Of a DNA stretch of 64,000 bases, positions 42,617 to 51,669 are shown one piece after another. The stretch's first letter is position 1, and the number at the start of each line of letters is the position of its first letter. Below the pieces are notes generated by a model, which was given only the letters and a program-made list of their open reading frames with translations, did not search any database and was not told where the DNA came from. Origin of the DNA: SIG307 sp045596385 (GTDB lineage Bacteria; Bacillota; Clostridia; Lachnospirales; Lachnospiraceae); contig JAZOCC010000024.1 in NCBI GenBank assembly GCA_045596385.1, positions 186,001 through 250,000 of the forward strand. Reading direction: 5' to 3'. Both the position numbers and the translations under genes were made by a program.

Positions 42617-44986
42617 ATGGGAATCGGATTATCGGGTATGGTATCAGGACTTGATACGGATACACTCATTAAGCAGCTCATGTCTGCGGAGCGGACAAGA
42701 GTTACGAAAGTAGAAAATAAAATTACAAAGAACGAATGGCTTACAGAGAAGTGGAAGGATTTGAATACAAAGATTTATTCCCTGTATACGGGCTCTCTCT
42801 CCAAGATGAGAACCCAGGGTAATTATCTTACCAAGAAGACCACTTCCTCCAACGAAAGCGTTGTAAAGGCAAGTGCGGGAGCTTCCGCACCGATCGGTAC
42901 ACATTATGTAACGGTAGATGCTGTTGCCAGTGCCCAGTACGTAACCGGTGGCAAGTTTACTTCCGATGAGAAGTTGACTTCAAAGTCAAAGTTGGTAGAT
43001 GCCGGAGTTGCGGCAGGTACAAAGATTAATATCGCCTGCGGAGATAAGACGGCAGAGCTTATCGTAGATGAGAATACTACCTTTACCAATCTTTCGGATG
43101 CATGTAAGTCTGCGGGACTGAACGTAAACTTTGACGAGGCAAGACAGTGCCTGTACATCAGTTCCAGACAAAGCGGTAAGGAAAATTCCTTCTCCATTAC
43201 CACCAGTTCGGAAAATTCCGGCAGTGCAGCGGCGAGAGCGGAGATTTACAAAGCAGCGGGTTATACCGGCATGTCGGATGCGGATAAGGCAGCGTTCAAT
43301 GACGCACTGGCAGCGATAGAGGCAAGTAAGTCTGCCGATATCAATGCGATTCTTGCCAAGGCTGAAAACGGTGAGACATTATCCGCTGAGGAAAAGAAGA
43401 TTAACGATGCGTATCAGCTGGTAATGAAAAAGACCGAGGAGCATGCGAAGAAGACGGCCGATGCAGATGCGGATAAGACAGCAAAGGAGACCGTAACGGG
43501 ACGTATCGGAGCAGAGATAAAGGATGCGATGCTTGCCGGGATGGCCGAAGGCAGCACGGTTGAAATTTACGGCAAGGAATTGACCGCAGAGCGTGCGGCA
43601 GAGCTTAAGACCGAGGCAGAGCGGTTCGCCAAGACAGAATACGAGAGAGTCGTATTTGAAGACTCCTTTAAGGATAATGAAGCATTAAAAGATGTTTCTT
43701 ATGCGGATTTTGCAAAGATTCGCGATAAGGCAGAAAAGGCAGAGACCTTAACCGCAGACGAGCAGAAGATTTGGGATGCTTATAATGCGGAAGGAAATGC
43801 CGATGCTAAGGCAGCTTATGAGGCAAGACTCGGCACCTATACCGAGGGTGTCGGTTATGATACCGAGGAATACGCACAGCAGTTGGAGCTTGCATATCAG
43901 GCTACCGCTGAGGATGAGGCGGCAAAGTATCTGACTACCGATCGGGCGGTAGAGGAGTTAAAGACAGAGAAGGAAGCGGAGCTGACTGCTAAGGGAGACG
44001 TGGCACAGGCGGCTAAGAATGCGTTGGTGAGTGAGATTGCAACATACGCCGACATCGACCGTTTCGATGCTTCCGATAATGCCCTGGCGGCAATCGGTCT
44101 CGGTAATATAGACGGTACCGCAATCAGCAGCGGTGCAGGCGTCGGCGGCATGACCGTATTCGAAGCAAGTGACGCAAAGGTAACGGTAAACGGTGCGGTA
44201 ATCGAGTCCTCCAGTAACAGTATTTCCGTAAACGGACTGACGCTGGATTTGGTATCCGCAAAGCCGGGAGAGACGATTTCCATCGGCGTATCCCAGGATA
44301 CGGACAGTGTTTACAATATGGTAAAGGATTTCGTAAAGCAGTACAATGAAGTTCTGGAAGAGTTAAACAATGCATACTACGCAGAGTCCTCCAGAGGCTA
44401 TGAGCCGTTAACGGACGAGCAGAAGGATGCCATGAGTGATACGGAAGTGGAGAAGTGGGAGAAGAAGATTAAGGATTCCCTCCTTCGCAGAGATAACACC
44501 ATCGGTTCTCTGTTAAATGCAATGCGTACTGCCCTTGACGGATGCGTAACCGTAGACGGCGAGGATTATGCACTTTCCTCCTTCGGTATTTGTACCACTA
44601 AGTACACCGAGAAGGGTAAGTTACATATTTACGGCGATCAGGACGATCCGGACGGTATGATGTACGAGGATAAGCTTCGTAAGGCCATCGAAGAGGACCC
44701 GGACAAGGTAATGGAAGTGTTACAGACCCTGTCCAAGAACCTGTACGATACCATGGCGGATAAGATGAAAGCGTCGGAGCTCAGCAGTGCGCTTACCTTC
44801 TACAACGATAAGCAGATTACGAAAGAGCTTACCGGTTACAAGGATCAGCTTAAGAAGGAAGAGGATCGCCTTGCGGAAATCGAGGATCGCTACTACAAGC
44901 AGTTCGCTTCCATGGAGACCGCACTCAGCAAGTTAAGCAGCCAGTCCAGTTCCTTAGCGTCTATGCTGGGAATGGGACAGTACTAA
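42617..44986 (+). CDS. fliD: Flagellar filament cap FliD with a large repeat-containing insertion
   Basis: A protein of 789 residues. The N-terminal FliD segment is SGMVSGLDTDTLIKQLM; the C-terminal FliD domain includes VYNMVKDFVKQYNEVLEEL and a final helix SLASMLGMGQY. Between them, about residues 205-515, is an Ala/Glu/Lys-rich insert that many FliD proteins lack. It contains two related units: KAENGETLSAEEKKINDAY (about residue 247) and KAEKAETLTADEQKIWDAY (about 370). The cap surface may be extended by this domain, for example for adhesion or immune variation; that is inference. Confidence 0.92.
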   Translation: MGIGLSGMVSGLDTDTLIKQLMSAERTRVTKVENKITKNEWLTEKWKDLNTKIYSLYTGSLSKMRTQGNYLTKKTTSSNESVVKASAGASAPIGTHYVTVDAVASAQYVTGGKFTSDEKLTSKSKLVDAGVAAGTKINIACGDKTAELIVDENTTFTNLSDACKSAGLNVNFDEARQCLYISSRQSGKENSFSITTSSENSGSAAARAEIYKAAGYTGMSDADKAAFNDALAAIEASKSADINAILAKAENGETLSAEEKKINDAYQLVMKKTEEHAKKTADADADKTAKETVTGRIGAEIKDAMLAGMAEGSTVEIYGKELTAERAAELKTEAERFAKTEYERVVFEDSFKDNEALKDVSYADFAKIRDKAEKAETLTADEQKIWDAYNAEGNADAKAAYEARLGTYTEGVGYDTEEYAQQLELAYQATAEDEAAKYLTTDRAVEELKTEKEAELTAKGDVAQAAKNALVSEIATYADIDRFDASDNALAAIGLGNIDGTAISSGAGVGGMTVFEASDAKVTVNGAVIESSSNSISVNGLTLDLVSAKPGETISIGVSQDTDSVYNMVKDFVKQYNEVLEELNNAYYAESSRGYEPLTDEQKDAMSDTEVEKWEKKIKDSLLRRDNTIGSLLNAMRTALDGCVTVDGEDYALSSFGICTTKYTEKGKLHIYGDQDDPDGMMYEDKLRKAIEEDPDKVMEVLQTLSKNLYDTMADKMKASELSSALTFYNDKQITKELTGYKDQLKKEEDRLAEIEDRYYKQFASMETALSKLSSQSSSLASMLGMGQY

Positions 44987-45023
44987 ATTAGAGAAACAAT
45001 AAGGGAAAGGAAGGTATTTGCCT

Positions 45024-45407
45024 ATGCCACCAACAAATGCAGCAAGTTTATATCAGGGAACGAAAATTAACACAGCATCTCCTGCGGAATTAACGCTGAT
45101 GCTGTACGACGGAGCGATTAAGTTCTGTAATATTGCCATGCTCGGGCTGGAAAAGAACGACTATGAGAAGGCAAGTACCTACATCATTAAAGTTCAGAAT
45201 ATCATTACGGAGTTCCGTTCCACATTGGATTTCAAGTATGCGACGGCAAAGGATTTTGATATGATTTACGAGTATATTTACGGTCTTCTGGTGCAGTCCA
45301 ACATTAAGAAGGATATGAGCCTTTTGGAAGAAGCGTTAAATCAGATTCGTAATATGAGAGACCTTTGGAAGGAGCTCATGCGTAAGAACAATATGTACGT
45401 AAAATAA
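45024..45407 (+). CDS. fliS: Flagellin export chaperone FliS
   Basis: A protein of 127 residues with the FliS pattern ASLYQGTKINTASPAELTLMLYDGAIKF and the conserved C-terminal helix. FliS binds the flagellin C-terminus before export. ATG 45024 is nine bases after AAAGGAAGG; TTG 45018 is too near. It lies 37 bases after fliD. Confidence 0.94.
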   Translation: MPPTNAASLYQGTKINTASPAELTLMLYDGAIKFCNIAMLGLEKNDYEKASTYIIKVQNIITEFRSTLDFKYATAKDFDMIYEYIYGLLVQSNIKKDMSLLEEALNQIRNMRDLWKELMRKNNMYVK

Positions 45408-45421
45408 ATAAGTTTTTCACG

Positions 45422-45549
45422 GAACAGCTGTGCCTTGTGCCCGGCTGTTCTTGTATGCTACGCATACAAGAACGTGGATGCGCACTCGCGCAATAGGAAG
45501 ATGTTGCAAGCGACCGCGCCGGTTGCGAGAGTTCCGCAAGCGGAACTCT
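45422..45549 (+). repeat. Array of hairpins between fliS and the FliT-like gene
   Basis: GAACAGC (45422-45428) can pair with GCTGTTC (45444-45450), or the overlapping GTTCTTGTATGC (45447-45458) can pair perfectly with 45462-45473; the two are mutually exclusive. Further hairpins are GCGACC/GGTTGC (45510-45525) and a perfect AGAGTTCCGC/GCGGAACTCT stem (45528-45549). No long U-tract follows any of them. Confidence 0.65.
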
Positions 45550-45584
45550 ATAATATGCTATGTCTAGGAGCGGAGGAGAAGACA

Positions 45585-46073
45585 GTGGACAGAAGTGAGT
45601 TTTCGACGCGTTTCAAAGTATTGGAGGATACGATTCAGAAAAAGGAGCAATATTTGGATGAATTGCTGGCTCTTACAAAAGAGCAGGAAAAGGTATTGTT
45701 ATTGGAGAAGTTTTCCATGGATGCTTTTGAATCGTTGATGGATAGAAAAGACCCGTATATCAAAAAGATTTCTGATTTTGATGCCGGGTTTGAAGCGGTA
45801 TATGAGAAGATGAAGCGGTCAATGGAAGGCTATAAAAAGGAGTACGAGCCGAGAATTCGTGCATTACAAGGGAAAATCAAAACGGTGCTGGAAAAGGGCG
45901 CCGCTCTTTGCACATTGGAGGAACAGAACAGAACCCGTTTGGAGTACTGTTTAACGGATAAAAAGCAGGAGATTAAAAATTTTAATAAAAGCAGCCGTAC
46001 CGTGAGCAGTTATTATAAGAACATGGCAGGCGCGCTTTCCGACCAGTCGTTTTTTATGGATAAGAAGAAGTAA
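45585..46073 (+). CDS. FliT/FlgN-like helical protein, candidate flagellar chaperone
   Basis: A protein of 162 residues, all helical and charged (FKVLEDTIQKKEQYLDELLALTKEQEKVLL, quoted only in part by key pattern), with no membrane segment. GTG 45585 is seven bases after GGAGGAG. A longer frame to 45435 runs through the hairpin array and is not favoured. Its position directly after fliS is where FliT usually lies, and its two long helices fit that chaperone fold. No direct sequence signature proves it. Confidence 0.68.
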   Translation: MDRSEFSTRFKVLEDTIQKKEQYLDELLALTKEQEKVLLLEKFSMDAFESLMDRKDPYIKKISDFDAGFEAVYEKMKRSMEGYKKEYEPRIRALQGKIKTVLEKGAALCTLEEQNRTRLEYCLTDKKQEIKNFNKSSRTVSSYYKNMAGALSDQSFFMDKKK

Positions 46074-46086
46074 AGGAGGAGTTGCC

Positions 46087-47829
46087 ATGAGGAAGTTATG
46101 CAAAGGAATGCTACTGCTTTTCTGTGCACTGTCGGTACCGTTTCTGGTAAGAGGTACACGGGCAGAGGCCGCAGGAAACGCAACGATGCTTCCGGATACA
46201 TCCATTCAGGTGAACTATGAGAATGAAGAGATGATAATTGCCGGAGGAAAAAATTCGGTAATTTATTATTCGGATAATGCGAATTCGTCTTTCTGGGAAG
46301 AAGCGAAGGTAGGGGCCGATGGGAATGCTGTGTTTGACATTTCCTGGGTGAAGCCGGGTACCACCACGCGAATTTACCTGAAAGGTGACGTTGATACAAT
46401 TGTAACCGCTCGCTATGTGAAGGCACAGGAGAAGCTGTCTGCGGATTTTGTGGGAGATATTTCGGCCGCCGATGTGGTAGATATCGATTTGTGGAAGGAT
46501 GTTTATAAAAAATATCCGAATTTTAACGCTGAGACAGGTTACATCCTCTTTTTTACAAAGCAAGGCGGAGCGCAAACGGCTTTTTTTGATGTAGAGCAGA
46601 TTGAATGGAAAAAAGAATTGACCGGAAACTGGCGTCCGTTTGAGGAATTGAATCTTTCTCATATGAATGCAAAAGGGGTAACGCTTTATTTCAGAATCAA
46701 AGCAGTAAACGATGAAGATACCGAGGATGGTGCAAGCGGTTTGCGTTACAGTTCCGAAGCAAAGATTATTTTACAGAAAATTGCGGCGGCGCCGACGGTA
46801 AATGTAAATAATGCATCCATGTCTCTGAGTATCCGGAACGGAATGGAATATTCCTTAAATAAAAAGGACTGGAATCTTGTTCCGATGTACGATAAATCAG
46901 CTACAGAGGATACGATATCCGTTCCGGTGGTATCCTTTGATGTGTTACCGACCACCAACCGGAGAGTGACGTCTTTGGCAATTCCGTTGGTGCTGGGTGT
47001 AAATGCCAATACAACAATTGATGACTCGCTTGTGAAGGATAATCCGGATAAATACCGGTACGAGGTAAACGAAGAGAAGAAGATTACGGGAATCTACGTA
47101 TATGTACGGAGTGCGGCAAGCGGAAGAAAGGCGGCTTCTAAGGTGAATGCGGTATTGGTGCCGTTTAGCGGCTCGGAGCCGAATGTGGCAGCGGACATTA
47201 CGGTAGAGTATCAGAATACAAAGAGCGGAACCGGCGGCGTTATGATTACCAATAATACAAAGGGTGAAAATGCAACCGTCTATCAGTTTACGATTGTGGA
47301 CAACCCGGATCGATTGACGCCGGAAGAGTTAAGTGAGCTGCGATGGTCAACGTTAAAGGCAGCAAAGACGTTGAAGGTGAGCAGTAGCAGAGCATTGCCG
47401 GGACAGTATCTTATTTTCCGTAAGGCATCGGAAGCAAAAGCAGAGCTTCCTTCGAATTTTGAGAAGTATCCGTATCCGGTTCAATATGATAAGGTAACTT
47501 ATGCAGGCATTTCTACGACTTCCATGTATCCGGGCGGTGTCATCAGTGCGGTAACCAGTAATAATGCAATCGCCGGAGAGATAACCTATACATGGCAGCG
47601 TTGCCAGACATCGACAGGTACTTTTGAAACCATTACATCGGGTGAGGGCTATGAGGCAAGCAAATATACTATTCGTGACAGTGATGTGGGATACTACATC
47701 CGTGTAGTAATTTCCAATACATCGATTACCGGTGAAAAAGCATCGGTAATCAGTAGAAACAGCGGAAAGATAGCAAAGGACCCGACCGCATCCAGACCGA
47801 CGCCGAGTCCTGCGCCGGAAAAACCGTAG
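46087..47829 (+). CDS. Secreted multidomain protein of unknown role in the flagellar cluster
   Basis: A protein of 580 residues with a Sec signal peptide (about 1-29, cleavage near TRAEA-A). The body is beta-rich. The C-terminal part (about 465-560) resembles an Ig-like module: YTWQRCQTSTG, then YTIRDSDVGYYIRVVISNTS. It ends in a Pro/Ser/Thr tail with no membrane anchor, LPXTG or lipobox. It starts 13 bases after the FliT-like gene with AAAGGAGG, so it is probably expressed with the late flagellar genes. It could bind the filament, wall or a host surface. I do not recognise the family. Confidence 0.75.
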   Translation: MRKLCKGMLLLFCALSVPFLVRGTRAEAAGNATMLPDTSIQVNYENEEMIIAGGKNSVIYYSDNANSSFWEEAKVGADGNAVFDISWVKPGTTTRIYLKGDVDTIVTARYVKAQEKLSADFVGDISAADVVDIDLWKDVYKKYPNFNAETGYILFFTKQGGAQTAFFDVEQIEWKKELTGNWRPFEELNLSHMNAKGVTLYFRIKAVNDEDTEDGASGLRYSSEAKIILQKIAAAPTVNVNNASMSLSIRNGMEYSLNKKDWNLVPMYDKSATEDTISVPVVSFDVLPTTNRRVTSLAIPLVLGVNANTTIDDSLVKDNPDKYRYEVNEEKKITGIYVYVRSAASGRKAASKVNAVLVPFSGSEPNVAADITVEYQNTKSGTGGVMITNNTKGENATVYQFTIVDNPDRLTPEELSELRWSTLKAAKTLKVSSSRALPGQYLIFRKASEAKAELPSNFEKYPYPVQYDKVTYAGISTTSMYPGGVISAVTSNNAIAGEITYTWQRCQTSTGTFETITSGEGYEASKYTIRDSDVGYYIRVVISNTSITGEKASVISRNSGKIAKDPTASRPTPSPAPEKP

Positions 47830-47880
47830 ATTGAGAAGCTTAATTGTAATACAGGAAAAGGTATCTACCGAGGAGGATGC

Positions 47881-48939
47881 ATGAAAGCAACGTTAAAAGC
47901 GGTCCCGGCACCGTTTACCAAGGGTGCAAATTTTACAAATTGGCTGGAATTCCGCAGGGCAGATGAAATTAATCCGGAACTTTTTACGAAGCAGGATTTT
48001 ATGAATGCAAAGAGGCTGGGATGTGATGTCATCCGGATTCCGATGCATTTTGAACGGATTTGCGAAGGGATTCCGGGGATGAAGATTCCGGACAATATTT
48101 ACGGAATCTTGGATAACCTGGCGGCCTGGGCTGAGGAGTTGAAGCTTTATATCATCTTTGATTTTCATAATAACTGCCATGTTGATTCCTTTACGTCTCC
48201 GGATGTAGAGGAGGTTCTGACACCGATTTGGACGCAACTTGCCACCCGGTATAAGGACGCCACGGAATATCTTGTGTTTGAGCTTATGAACGAGCCTCAC
48301 GGTATTGAGATTTCTCTTTGGAACGAGGTCATTGCCAGGGTGTTTAAATTGGTGCGCAGCATTGATACAAAGCATTATATCATTGCCGGCGGTGCGGATT
48401 GGAACAGCTTTGCGGCTATGAAGACTTTGCCGGATTTTCATGATGATAAGGTGATTTACACCTTCCATTTTTACGACCCGCATACCTTTACCCATCAGGG
48501 AGCAAGTTGGGCCCATTTGGAGCGTGTGGTGAATATTCCGTTCCCGTACAGCAAGGACCGGATGCCAACCCTTCCGGAGAACCCGACGGAGGATGAGAAG
48601 GCACGCTTTGCGGCATATCCGGAGCAGGGTACAGTAGAAGCAGTGGAACGGTTCTTTGACCAGTATGTGTCGTTCAGTGTGGAGCGGAATGCACCGGTAT
48701 TTTGTGGGGAATTCGGCTGCTTTGCACCTTTTGCAAAGCACGAGGACCGCATAAACTGGTACTCCATCGTAACCGGCCTTTTGGAAGAACGCGGAATTGC
48801 CCGTACCAGCTGGGACTATTACGGAGGCTTCGGTGTCTTCAAAATGAAGCGTTTCGAACGGGGCAAGAGGCCGGAATGGAAGTTCCCGGAGGATTTGGAT
48901 TTGGACATTGTAAAGGCCATGGGACTGAATGGGATATAA
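47881..48939 (+). CDS. GH5 glycoside hydrolase, cytoplasmic
   Basis: A TIM-barrel protein of 352 residues with the GH5 pattern: IRIPMHFE, a FDFHNN strand, the acid-base Glu in LMNEPHG, and the nucleophile Glu in FCGEFGCF. There is no signal peptide, so it acts on imported oligosaccharides or phosphorylated sugars. Cellulase, mannanase or glucosidase activity cannot be told apart from sequence. AGGAGG precedes ATG 47881. Confidence 0.88.
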   Translation: MKATLKAVPAPFTKGANFTNWLEFRRADEINPELFTKQDFMNAKRLGCDVIRIPMHFERICEGIPGMKIPDNIYGILDNLAAWAEELKLYIIFDFHNNCHVDSFTSPDVEEVLTPIWTQLATRYKDATEYLVFELMNEPHGIEISLWNEVIARVFKLVRSIDTKHYIIAGGADWNSFAAMKTLPDFHDDKVIYTFHFYDPHTFTHQGASWAHLERVVNIPFPYSKDRMPTLPENPTEDEKARFAAYPEQGTVEAVERFFDQYVSFSVERNAPVFCGEFGCFAPFAKHEDRINWYSIVTGLLEERGIARTSWDYYGGFGVFKMKRFERGKRPEWKFPEDLDLDIVKAMGLNGI

Positions 48940-48980
48940 AGTAAACAGAGAAACGGTCACTTGGATAAAGGCACAATAGG

Positions 48981-49016
48981 AACACTCTCGGGTAGAAAAC
49001 CGGGAGTGTTTTTGGT
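48981..49016 (+). terminator. Intrinsic terminator of the GH5 gene
   Basis: An 11-base-pair stem with one G-U pair (48981-48991 with 49000-49010), then TTTTTGG. Its sequence is closely related to the hairpin at 55356. Confidence 0.85.
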
Positions 49017-49076
49017 AGAATGGAAGCGAACGGAAGGAGAAATATTTTAGATGTTACGGGAAAAGGAAGTGAAGTA

Positions 49077-50105
49077 GTGGGAAAAGCAAACAACTATTAT
49101 TACGAACAGTTGAATAAAGAGCAGCAGAGGGCATATTATGCCATGAGGGAGGGATTGTTGAATCTGAAGGACTCCTTTGCGGTACCGATGCTTTCTCAGA
49201 AAGAACTGTCGGATATTTATTTTATGATCCGCATGGATTGTCCGGAACTCTTTTATTCCGTGACCTTTACTTATACGTATTATCCGGATTCCACGGCTGT
49301 GGAGATGGTGCCACAGTATCTTTTTCCGAAGAATAAAATCAAGGAACATCGCCAGGCTATGGAATCAAGGGTGAAAAAGCTGGCGAATCAGGCGAAGGAT
49401 TTTGATGAAAAGGGGAAAGAGCTTTTTATCCATGATTTTATTGTAAAAAATGTGAAGTATGATAAGTTAAAGAAGGAGTATTCCCATGAGATCATCGGAG
49501 CGCTGGGAAACGGGGTAGCGGTCTGCGAAGGAATCGCAAAGGCAGTAAAAATTCTGTGCGATGAACTGAACATCTGGTGCATCATTGCCTTGTCCGAAGC
49601 AAATCCGGACAAAGGGATTAAGTACCGGCATGCGTGGAATGTGGTCCGGATCGGTGGTCAGTATTATCATCTGGATGCAACCTTTGACAATACGCTTTCT
49701 AAAGAGGATACGGTGCGCTACGACTATGTGAATTTGTCGGACAAGCAGATATTCCGGGATCATGAGCCGGTTATATGGAAAATACCGGTTTGCGGTGATA
49801 ATGACCGGTTCTATTATAAAGAAAAGAAGCTATCTTGGACGACCGTCGGCGAGGTGCAGAACAGGACAAAGCAGGCGGTAAAGAAGGGCAAAGTACTTCT
49901 GTTTCATTGGCGGGGCGGATATTTGACAAAAGAAATACTTGCTGAGCTTTTGGAAATCTTTGATAAAGAAGCAAAGGAAAAAGGGAAACGGCCCTATGTT
50001 TCCGTTAATTGGCCCCAGGCGGTACTGCGGGTGCGGTTTGAGGACGGTGTAGGTGAGGAAATGCTTGAGATGGAAGAGGCAAATGAAGGGGAGAAGTATG
50101 AGTAG
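49077..50105 (+). CDS. Transglutaminase-like domain protein
   Basis: The product is 342 residues from GTG 49077. The papain-like triad is visible: Cys in GVAVCEGIAKA, His in YRHAWNVV and Asp in HLDATFDNT. Such proteins can act as proteases, peptide cross-linkers or wall amidases. No signal peptide is seen. GTG 49077 is about seven bases after AAAGGAAG; ATG 49020 lies just after the terminator with no ribosome site, and its first 19 codons look random. A C-terminal region of about 110 residues after the catalytic core is of unknown use. Confidence 0.78.
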   Translation: MGKANNYYYEQLNKEQQRAYYAMREGLLNLKDSFAVPMLSQKELSDIYFMIRMDCPELFYSVTFTYTYYPDSTAVEMVPQYLFPKNKIKEHRQAMESRVKKLANQAKDFDEKGKELFIHDFIVKNVKYDKLKKEYSHEIIGALGNGVAVCEGIAKAVKILCDELNIWCIIALSEANPDKGIKYRHAWNVVRIGGQYYHLDATFDNTLSKEDTVRYDYVNLSDKQIFRDHEPVIWKIPVCGDNDRFYYKEKKLSWTTVGEVQNRTKQAVKKGKVLLFHWRGGYLTKEILAELLEIFDKEAKEKGKRPYVSVNWPQAVLRVRFEDGVGEEMLEMEEANEGEKYE

Positions 50106-50147
50106 TGCTCCGTTACTTAGCCAAGGGTTATATTGCTGTAATAATAA

Positions 50148-50195
50148 AAGGTCTTCTATGATGCTTGGCGTATCATAGAAGACCTTCGATTTTAT
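50148..50195. terminator. Bidirectional terminator
   Basis: A perfect 15-base-pair stem (50148-50162 with 50172-50186), 9-base loop, T-rich on both sides. It separates the convergent transglutaminase and GH8 genes. Confidence 0.9.
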
Positions 50196-50230
50196 TTACG
50201 GAAATCTCTTAGGAATCCTGCAGTTCGGAA

Positions 50231-51364
50231 TTACCAAATCCTATAGTTGCCGCTCAGTGCTAAAAATGCGAACATATATAAGCAATTGTCATAGTAACGC
50301 CACTGTCCGGTATTCATCGGCATATTCCAGAAACGTTCCACCCACTCTTTACTATATTCGGTTTCGCCTGCCAATACGGACTGGGCTACCGTTGCCGGGA
50401 TGCCTAAGTTCTCTATCGGTTCTTCCTCTGCCTTTGTACCGTCAATCTCCCATTTATAGTAATACCCTTTACGAGCATATTCCGCAAGATATCTTTGGAT
50501 ATTCTTGGCAGCGGCGCACTGGCCGATATCCTTGCCGAACCACTCATAATCCAGACCGATATTGGCTACGGTACGATACGCATCACTAAAGAACCAGTCA
50601 TGTCTCGTAGGCATCCAGTCAAACTTTCTGCTCATCGGAGTGCCGTCAAATTCCGCATATTCTGCACTGAAGCCCGTGATCGGATGGCAAGCTTTTAACA
50701 GATGCTCGCGGCTGACTTCTGCGGCCTTTTTCCAAAACGCTCTGTCTTCTTCGTCTGCCCAAAGTGCAAACAACTCATAGAAATGAGGCAAATGATAGGA
50801 AGGATCCGTAAAGTCCATGCCAGGTACGAACAAAATCTGGTAATTTTCCAGGTTCCACATAGGTAATTCTCCCGGACCGCCCTGCCCGTTATGTAAGCAT
50901 GCCCGCAGGATTTCTTTTGCCTGTTCGGAATAGTTATAGATTCCTTCGCCGTCTCCCCATCGATGGGAGGCAAAGAACAATGCCATGGCAAAGAACTCTT
51001 CTCCGTCTGATGCCGGTCCGTCATCATTTTTTGTTCCGTCGGTAGCACAACTCCAGGAAAAGAAACCGCCGTTTCGGCCCGATTCCATATACATATAGGT
51101 CTTTGCCCATTTCCAAATCCGATCGAACTCTTCCTTCATATCCAGCTGGACACAGAACATCATGCCGTAAGACATGCCTTCGGTACGTACATCGTTACTT
51201 CCTACGTCCATAATATATCCCATATCTTCTCCTACGGGATAAAATACCTGCTTATCCTCACCGCCGTAAAAGAAAAACTGTTTAATCTCATCCAAGCGTT
51301 TTGCTACGGCTGCTTCGTCAATTCCCATTTCTGTAAATACATTACGATACGTTCTCTTCTCCAT
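50231..51364 (-). CDS. GH8 reducing-end xylose-releasing exo-oligoxylanase (Rex-like)
   Basis: A protein of 377 residues with an (alpha/alpha)6-barrel. The general acid Glu is in VRTEGMSYGM and the catalytic Asp region is PASDGEEFFAMALFFASHRW, both as in GH8 Rex enzymes. No signal peptide, so it is intracellular and would trim imported xylo-oligosaccharides from the reducing end. ATG 51364 is preceded by AAGGAGG; the longer upstream frame is unlikely. It is divergent from an MFS transporter that could import its substrate. Confidence 0.87.
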   Translation of the reverse strand: MEKRTYRNVFTEMGIDEAAVAKRLDEIKQFFFYGGEDKQVFYPVGEDMGYIMDVGSNDVRTEGMSYGMMFCVQLDMKEEFDRIWKWAKTYMYMESGRNGGFFSWSCATDGTKNDDGPASDGEEFFAMALFFASHRWGDGEGIYNYSEQAKEILRACLHNGQGGPGELPMWNLENYQILFVPGMDFTDPSYHLPHFYELFALWADEEDRAFWKKAAEVSREHLLKACHPITGFSAEYAEFDGTPMSRKFDWMPTRHDWFFSDAYRTVANIGLDYEWFGKDIGQCAAAKNIQRYLAEYARKGYYYKWEIDGTKAEEEPIENLGIPATVAQSVLAGETEYSKEWVERFWNMPMNTGQWRYYDNCLYMFAFLALSGNYRIW

Positions 51365-51669
51365 GGCAACCTCCTTGCATATATGATATGTATAGTATAC
51401 CATGTTCCGGGAATAAATGGAAGTGGCAATTGTAGATAGTATACGTAAAAAATTTGATAAATGTCTTGTTAGATTAATATTTTGAATCAATTTCTGATTT
51501 TCGTCTTTATAAATTTAAATATGATTATGAGAAAAACAGAAGTAAGGTTGAATCACGGGGCTTAATATATTATAATTATTCTTGTGGTAAGAAATGTTGT
51601 TATAGTAAGATTTTATTGAACATTCAGAAAGAAACCATTACTTTACCGGAAAGTGAGTGATAACAAAGT
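51365..51669. promoter_or_regulatory. Divergent promoter region of GH8 and MFS genes
   Basis: About 305 AT-rich bases. A plus-strand promoter reads TTGAAT (51548-51553), 17 bases, TATAAT (51571-51576). On the minus strand TATACT lies near 51393-51398 as a -10 for the GH8 gene, with a poor -35. ATAGTATAC occurs twice (51392-51400 and 51436-51444), 44 bases apart, and may be a regulator site. Confidence 0.5.

Noticed and set aside
45435..45584. N-terminal extension of the FliT-like gene
   Set aside because: It translates the hairpin array, whereas GTG 45585 has a strong ribosome site seven bases upstream.
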